DNA from: Hirundichthys speculiger
Taxonomy: Eukaryota > Chordata > Actinopteri > Beloniformes > Exocoetidae
Direction: 5' to 3'
Assembly (NCBI GenBank): GCA_018398805.1
Contig: JAGFBZ010000011.1
Span: 930,001-994,000 of the forward strand
Length of the DNA stretch: 64,000 nucleotides
The notes under the pieces: model-generated
Told to the model about the DNA's origin: nothing
The model's database searches: none
Seen by the model: only the letters and a program-made list of their open reading frames with translations
Shown: positions 59,125 through 64,000 of the stretch, piece by piece
Position numbering within the stretch: the first letter of the stretch is position 1
Layout: the number at the start of each line of letters is the position of its first letter
Position numbers and translations under genes: made by a program

Positions 59125-59275
59125 TCCATCTATACTATACCTGCCATCTATACCTGTTTCTTCTTATTTAAGGTTGCAAGGCTCTTCTGGAGCATATCCC
59201 AAATTTCTCAGGTGAATTCAGGTGAATACACCCTGGACAAGTTACCAGTCCAACACAGGGCTCACATATTTATAG
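59125..59275 (-). repeat. SINE-like dispersed repeat, copy 4 (degenerate)
   Basis: ATCTATACCTGTTTCTTCTT, TCTGGAGCATATCCCAAATT, ACACCCTGGACAAGTTACCA and GTCCAACACAGGGCTCACAT are diverged versions of the 3' part of copy 3 (43380-43500), in the same minus orientation. Confidence 0.7.
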
Positions 59276-60173
59276 ATAAATAATATAAAATTAAAAAAAA
59301 ATCACCGCCATCAGGCAGGAATACTTTCTTTTAGGATGACTGATTGGTGGCCACAGATAGTTCCACTTTTGTCAGTTAGATAAAATTAAATCCAGCCAGC
59401 ATGGTGTCTAAAACCCATAAAGCTCAACCACCACGACAACTCTGTGATTTAACAACAGAGATTTTCATAATCGATGCATTTCTGAAACCATAATAATAAA
59501 AAAAAAAAGGATTTTCCTCTGGCTGTGTGAAGTTTCATATGTTGCACAAGTCATTTTCATTCTCATGAAGTGGGAGTAATAGTTTTCAGTAATTCTCTGA
59601 ATTACTGAGGACTGATCACTCGCAAATGTAGAGACACACAGAAGTAAACACACACACACACGCATGCATGCACGCACTAAATTTCCCCTCAAGGTGAGTT
59701 CTGCTACACAACATATCCCTCCACAAAATTTAGCACTTACAATTCACTGGAGAGCATCATCTCATAGAGGGCTGCCATAAGGGGTCAATTACAGAGAGTT
59801 AGCACCATCAGGTATTAAAGCATTCCCTTTTATCAACTGAAACATGCTTCTCCACTTCTGTGTTAGCCTGACATCAAGCTCTTAACTTCCCCCCAATCTT
59901 GTTTCTGACAGATGAAGTTAACCACTGAGGTACTTTTTTTTTTCTTGTGCTATTCATTTACTGCCGGAAAACCTTGATCTGGCAAAGATGTACTTAACAC
60001 TGCTCAGAGGATTCTTGGAGTTTATTTTATTTTCAGTTTATTTTGTTTTTTTTTTTGTTTGTTTTTTTTTTTTGGGAGGAGGTATTCATTTCCAATCCTA
60101 ACCATTCCATGTTTTTAATATTGACTTCCTTATTGCATTTCATTTATTTGGACAGTAGTAGGTGAGGAACACA
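59276..60173. other. Unrecognised non-coding DNA
   Basis: A CA-rich run with GCATGCATGC lies at 59647-59677 and T-runs at about 59934-60075. No other feature. Confidence 0.4.
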
Positions 60174-60294
60174 ATGAGGGGCAATTTGGAGTTTAGTATT
60201 CTGTCTAAGGAAACACTGAGAGGGGAAGTGGTGAATCAAACCAGAAATATTACATCTGAAGAACAACCACCTACCTCCTGAGCTACAGCTACCT
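60174..60294 (-). repeat. tRNA-like SINE fragment
   Basis: On the minus strand, GAGGTAGCTGTAGCTCAGGA (A-box region, TAGCTCAGG) is followed by CTGGTTTGATTCACCAC (60228-60244, B-box like GGTTTGATTC), then TTAGACAGAATACTAAACTC. This is the layout of a common tRNA-derived repeat of teleosts (TAGCTCAGGAGG...GGTTCGAATCC...CTTGGGCAAGACACTAAACCC), strongly decayed. Confidence 0.6.
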
Positions 60295-61288
60295 CACTGT
60301 ACTTATTCATCAAATGAGATTTTTTTTTTTAACTTCATTACATATGTCAGGCTCCTTAAGATGATGGCCTTATATTCCTTCTGGACTGAGTGAGTGTTTT
60401 GTATTTATTCCTTTACAACAGAACTTAAGCCACCAGCGTTGGCAGTTATCCATGTTACAAGATCCTGCCCTGCTTTAAAGATATGAAGTTTGAGAACGTG
60501 AAAGCTTTTGTGAGTGTTAAGTAGACTATCACATGCTGATTCATCCTAAAGTACAGTCTCTCAGTGGAGAAAGCCTATTTCTTTTTCAAATCTTCGCTGA
60601 GAGCTTTGGTTGAGTTTTAGTTGAGGATCAGTCTGAATTCATGTTTGTCAAATTATCATCCAGCTCACACTGTTGCACTTGATGAAGTCATGGCTCAGTT
60701 TCATTATTAGTTTCATGTTTCAAAAGAAAAGCACTGGATGGTGCTAGTGCAGTTAAACATGTTTTAAGAGGGGAACTGTGTATTTAAATGCAGAAGAGTT
60801 GTGAAAATGTGTCTTAATGGGGACTGACCGACTCTTCCCTAAGTAGAGAATATTTAAAAAAAAAATCTAAACAAAAAAAAAAAACACCTCAGGATTGGAC
60901 ACTGAGCTGTAAACCATCATTTGATAATATTGACATCTCTTTCACAAATGCTCATTTGACAGCTAAAAATAACTTTAAATAATGCAAAGTGACAGGCTGC
61001 AGTGAGATGTGGAGTGTATGACCACTAACCTTGACCAATATGAAGTGGTCTACCACTGTTTCTATCTGTCTGTTTCTACCCAACATGTTTTTGCTTGACC
61101 TGATCACAGGTGATACACGTTAAGGCCCGTCATTGTTGTGTATTGTTGCTGCTCTGCAGGACCTACATCCACCTGTTGAAGCTTTCCTCTCACAGATGGA
61201 GAACAATTTAAAAAAAAAGAATGTCCCCAAACTTTAAATGTTGGCTGGATGCGTGATTGAACGGGCGATGTGAAAGACATTAAGATGT
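60295..61288. other. Unrecognised non-coding DNA
   Basis: No supported feature in 1 kb. Confidence 0.4.
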
Positions 61289-61451
61289 ATTTTAACTAGG
61301 GCTGTCAATTTCTCAAAATAATTAATCAGATTAATCGCATGACTGTCAATAGTTAATCATGATTAATCACAAATTGATCGCATATTTTTATCTGTTCTAA
61401 ATCTACCTTATACAGATCTTTTTCAAGTTGTATTACTCTTATTAATATGAG

Positions 61452-61994
61452 TCCTGACTAGAACTAGGAAATATGACCATATTAGTCCAGTCCTGAGGTC
61501 TCTGGCTTCCTGTCACTCAGAGAATAGACTTTAAAACAGCTCTGCTTGTGTTCAAGTCTCTTCATGGCCCCAAAGTCCATCTCTGACATGTTAAATCCAT
61601 ATGAACCAACCTGGACTCTGAGAACCTCAGGTAGTGGTCTCCTGCTGCTGTCCAGAGTCAGGACTAAACAAGGTGAAGCTGCATTTCAGTTTTATGCTCC
61701 TAAAATCTGGAACAGTCTTCCAGAAGATGTGAGACAGACCTGAACTCTGACAATGTTCTGATCCAGACTGAAAACAGTTCTGTTCAGATGTGAAGATGAT
61801 GACTGGAAGGATTTTATCTGCACTCTTCATTTTGAATTTAATTAATTAATTATTTTTATTAATTAATTTAATTTATTATTGATTATTTTTATGCTTGTAT
61901 GGAATGATTCTATTTGCCTTCTTGTGACTTTATGCATCTGTAAAGCACTTTGAATTGCCTTGTGTACGAATTGTGCTCTACAAATAAAGTTGCC
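61452..61994 (+). mobile_element. 5'-truncated L2/Rex-type LINE with target duplication
   Basis: TAATATGAG flanks both sides (61443-61451 and 61995-62003). The coding remnant starts inside the RT C-terminal region: RTRKYDHISPVLRSLA, a frameshifted SLHGPKVHL segment, then LRTSGSGLLLLSRVRTKQGE followed by AAFQFYAPKIWNSLPEDVRQ (61546-61743). The 3' UTR has TCTGTAAAGCACTTTGAATT and ends AATAAAGTTGCC. The short length and 9 bp duplication are typical of a 5'-truncated LINE insertion. Confidence 0.92.
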
Positions 61995-62069
61995 TAATAT
62001 GAGAGTACACAAATGCTTGCCTTATGCAAAACAAATACATGTTTATTTATTGCTACAATGCCAAAAATT

Positions 62070-62071
<2 letters not shown>

Positions 62072-62112
<41 letters not shown>

Positions 62113-62113
62113 C
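62072..62113. repeat. (TA)n microsatellite
   Basis: About 40 bp of AT dinucleotides with one ATTATA break. Confidence 0.9.
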
Positions 62114-62168
62114 TCAATATTTTCTCTTATGTTCTTCATACAAAATATTTTCGCGGTTAGCTTCAAAC

Positions 62169-62188
62169 GGGGGGGGGGGGGGGGGGGG
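62169..62188. repeat. G homopolymer, 20 bp
   Basis: An uninterrupted run of 20 G. Length is uncertain because such tracts are hard to sequence. Confidence 0.9.
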
Positions 62189-62606
62189 CTTTCTGCATCA
62201 GCGCTCTAATTAGCCGACAAGTGATATTTCAGTAGTCGGACTCCGGTGGTAACTAAATTCACATCGACAGCAAACACAAACAACATTTATCTTGTGGAGT
62301 TAGCCATCAGGCAAGGTTTTGAAGCTGAACTTACCATTCAAAATAGTATCTTTTGTATCCACGGTTTGTTTACGTCTGTCTGTCTGCGGCATGGCCGTCG
62401 ACGTCAGTGCATGGCTTCCTGTTTTGACAAACTACGGAGGGCTACAACTACGGCGGGGCCCGAGGCTCATTAAACCTACTCTCCTCTTTACTATTGTACA
62501 TCAAACGGCCAGGCGCGTTAATCCGCGTTAAAAAAATTAGTTGCGTTAAAATTATTTTGCGTTAATCACGCGTTAACGCGTTAACTTTGACAGCCCTAAT
62601 TTTAAC

Positions 62607-63557
62607 AATTAGCCCATGTAAAGAATAGCCTACCACTACCCAAACATTTCTGAAAACACCACAAGGGCCTACCTTAGAATGAAGTCCTGACAGGGCGTCT
62701 TTGATAGCAACACAGCAGCTGTCAGTCAAAGCACACAGGGCGCTCCACATATGTTTTGTAAGGAGAAATATCGGCCTGCATTCCAAAAGGAAATTGAATC
62801 AAATGTCACACCGCAGTTTTCCCCTCTCTTTATGTTTCGTGGTGTAAGAGTTCGAGAAGAAGCAGTAATATGCCTAAAAGAATAAAAACGCACTTGGATA
62901 TATCCGTTGTGAACCTGTTGACTTATCTCGCGAAACGCGTTGTTCTTGAAGGCTATAATGTTTGGGAGAGGCGGACCTGTCAGTGTGCATGAGGATTTGT
63001 TTTATCAGTAGCCTAAACAGAAGTTTATGAAATCAGAGATCATTGTGTAGTGTTTGCAATATTGTTATTCAATTACAGTATGTTACAGTTCTTCTTGTAA
63101 ATCTGTGTCATATCATATGGTTATTGATTAGACATATGTCATATTTTAGTGATTTATGTTTTTCATTTCCATTTACTTGGGAATATAAAGCCTATTTAAT
63201 GTGTTTACGTTATACACAAAAATGTAATTTGAATACAGTCATAAAAATATTTACCAGAGAGGTAAGGCAAGTTTATTACAGTAGCCTAATATAACATGTC
63301 ATACAAAAAAGTGCAACTCAGTGCGTTTGAGAAGAGGAGATATGCAAGTTATAAAAAATATTTGACTAACATCTTTTGTATTTCATAATTCAAACAGTAG
63401 GTTATATTTGTGCCAATTTTGCCTGAATAGACCTTAAGCAACAGAGGAAAGACCAGTGAATGCTAATCCTGTTGCAAGGGCCACGTCTCTTAATATGATT
63501 ACTTTTTGATAAAGTCTACTATGAATAAACAAATCTGATATTATATTCTGTTCACAG
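62607..63557. other. Unrecognised non-coding DNA
   Basis: No supported feature. It ends in TTATATTCTGTTCACAG, which would serve as the acceptor of the candidate exon that follows. Confidence 0.4.
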
Positions 63558-63625
63558 ATGACCTAGACGGTACAGGGAGGGACGATAAAAAGATTGACTT
63601 AGACCCCTTTCTATCGCTATTACGG
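63558..63625 (+). CDS. Candidate small coding exon, product unknown
   Basis: TTCTGTTCACAG precedes and CGG|GTATGT follows, both acceptable splice signals. Inside, one frame is open for all 22 codons after two split bases: DLDGTGRDDKKIDLDPFLSL then LR, an acidic stretch with a dibasic KK. I recognise no family. The pyrimidine tract is weak and no partner exon is seen, so this is tentative. Confidence 0.22.
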
Positions 63626-64000
63626 GTATGTCGTTTAATTTTGACACATTTTGAAGTACGCATTGGCAGTATTTGGGTCTAGACAAGACGCAACGTGTCT
63701 TATAAGAATAGAGCTTATTTCCCGGGTAGAATACCCAAAACCATAAGGGTCTGGGCTCAGCCCCCAATGTTCTAAGTCCCAAGAAACACCCCTGGACAGG
63801 GAGATCTCCAGTCATGTCCCAGTTATATGTTAAATGCAAATTATAGGCTGCATAGCACAAGAGTAACACCTACTGTTCTTTGTGAGCAAAGTTGGAAGTT
63901 GTTCCATGTCCATCTGTGATCCTTACCCACCATATTTTTTATATTGCAATTCTTTTTTTCCTAACTACTTTGAATCTTTTGTACCCAAACAAATTTATTC
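63626..64000. other. Unrecognised non-coding DNA
   Basis: The minus-strand frame of 105 residues (63552-63869) has no motif and overlaps the candidate exon in antisense. Confidence 0.4.

Larger units (their letters stand above)
61297..62598. mobile_element. hAT transposon (1302 bp span) containing a LINE insertion
   Basis: The left end TAGGGCTGTCAATTTCTCAA and the right end (inward) TAGGGCTGTCAAAGTTAACG share an 11-12 bp perfect inverted terminus. A perfect 8 bp target duplication ATTTTAAC lies at 61289-61296 and 62599-62606. Subterminal GCGTTAA words cluster at the right end. About 750 bp remain after removing the nested LINE (61452-61994 plus one 9 bp duplication). No transposase domain is readable, so this is a deletion derivative. 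A TA run (62072-62113) and a G-run lie inside. Confidence 0.94.

Overview
This window looks like non-coding DNA from a ray-finned (teleost) fish, probably a percomorph. The evidence is the mix of dispersed elements: Tc1/mariner copies, ZBED/BED-finger hAT elements, L2/Rex-type LINEs, an L1/Tx1-type LINE, tRNA-derived SINEs and a pogo/Tigger remnant, plus long AT dinucleotide tracts. This is inferred from element families recognised by eye, with no database search. I see no complete host protein gene, rRNA, tRNA gene or CRISPR array. Nearly every open reading frame is a chance frame or decayed transposon coding sequence. Two short stretches (5059-5218 and 63558-63625) have the layout of coding exons, with a pyrimidine tract, AG acceptor, open frame and GT donor, but I cannot name their products.

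Layout. 1-5 kb: a Tc1 remnant, a weak LINE fragment and a BED-type hAT 5' fragment. 5-13 kb: mostly unrecognised, with one candidate exon, a 1.4 kb element with inverted ends (10082-11511) and a 0.5 kb hAT (11977-12484). 13.8-19.4 kb: a SINE-like repeat split by a 1.17 kb hAT, a LINE 3' end split by a 324 bp hAT, and a conserved aquatic dispersed repeat. 21.8-29.2 kb: a 754 bp hAT, a full-length but dead Tc1 element with both ends, and a second copy of the Tc1 family seen at 2.3 kb. 31-37.5 kb: a 344 bp hAT, long TA/GT microsatellites, and a minus-strand L1-type LINE whose reverse-transcriptase centre is replaced by a composite insertion. 38.3-41.8 kb: a minus-strand Tc1 remnant, a solo LTR holding a 130 bp MITE, a Tigger remnant and a mariner MITE. 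47.9-52.1 kb: a plus-strand L2/Rex-type LINE split by a 1.2 kb BED-finger hAT. 54.2 kb: a tRNA-derived SINE. 55.3-57.2 kb: a nearly 2 kb foldback (palindromic) element. 58.5 kb: a second copy of the mariner MITE. 61.3-62.6 kb: a 1.3 kb hAT holding a 5'-truncated LINE with its own target duplication.

The best evidence is structural. Six hAT insertions have perfect 8 bp target-site duplications, two Tc1/mariner types have TA duplications, and several nests can be ordered in time because removing the inner element rejoins the outer one (most clearly at 49600-50824, where the host LINE reading frame is restored).

The most unusual object is 55298-57249. Identical outer arms of about 120 bp lead into opposed arrays of roughly 6-7 bp AT-rich units, then into a GC-rich inverted core with a 75 bp spacer. 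A 7-of-8 bp repeat flanks the whole. I cannot place it in a known superfamily by eye.
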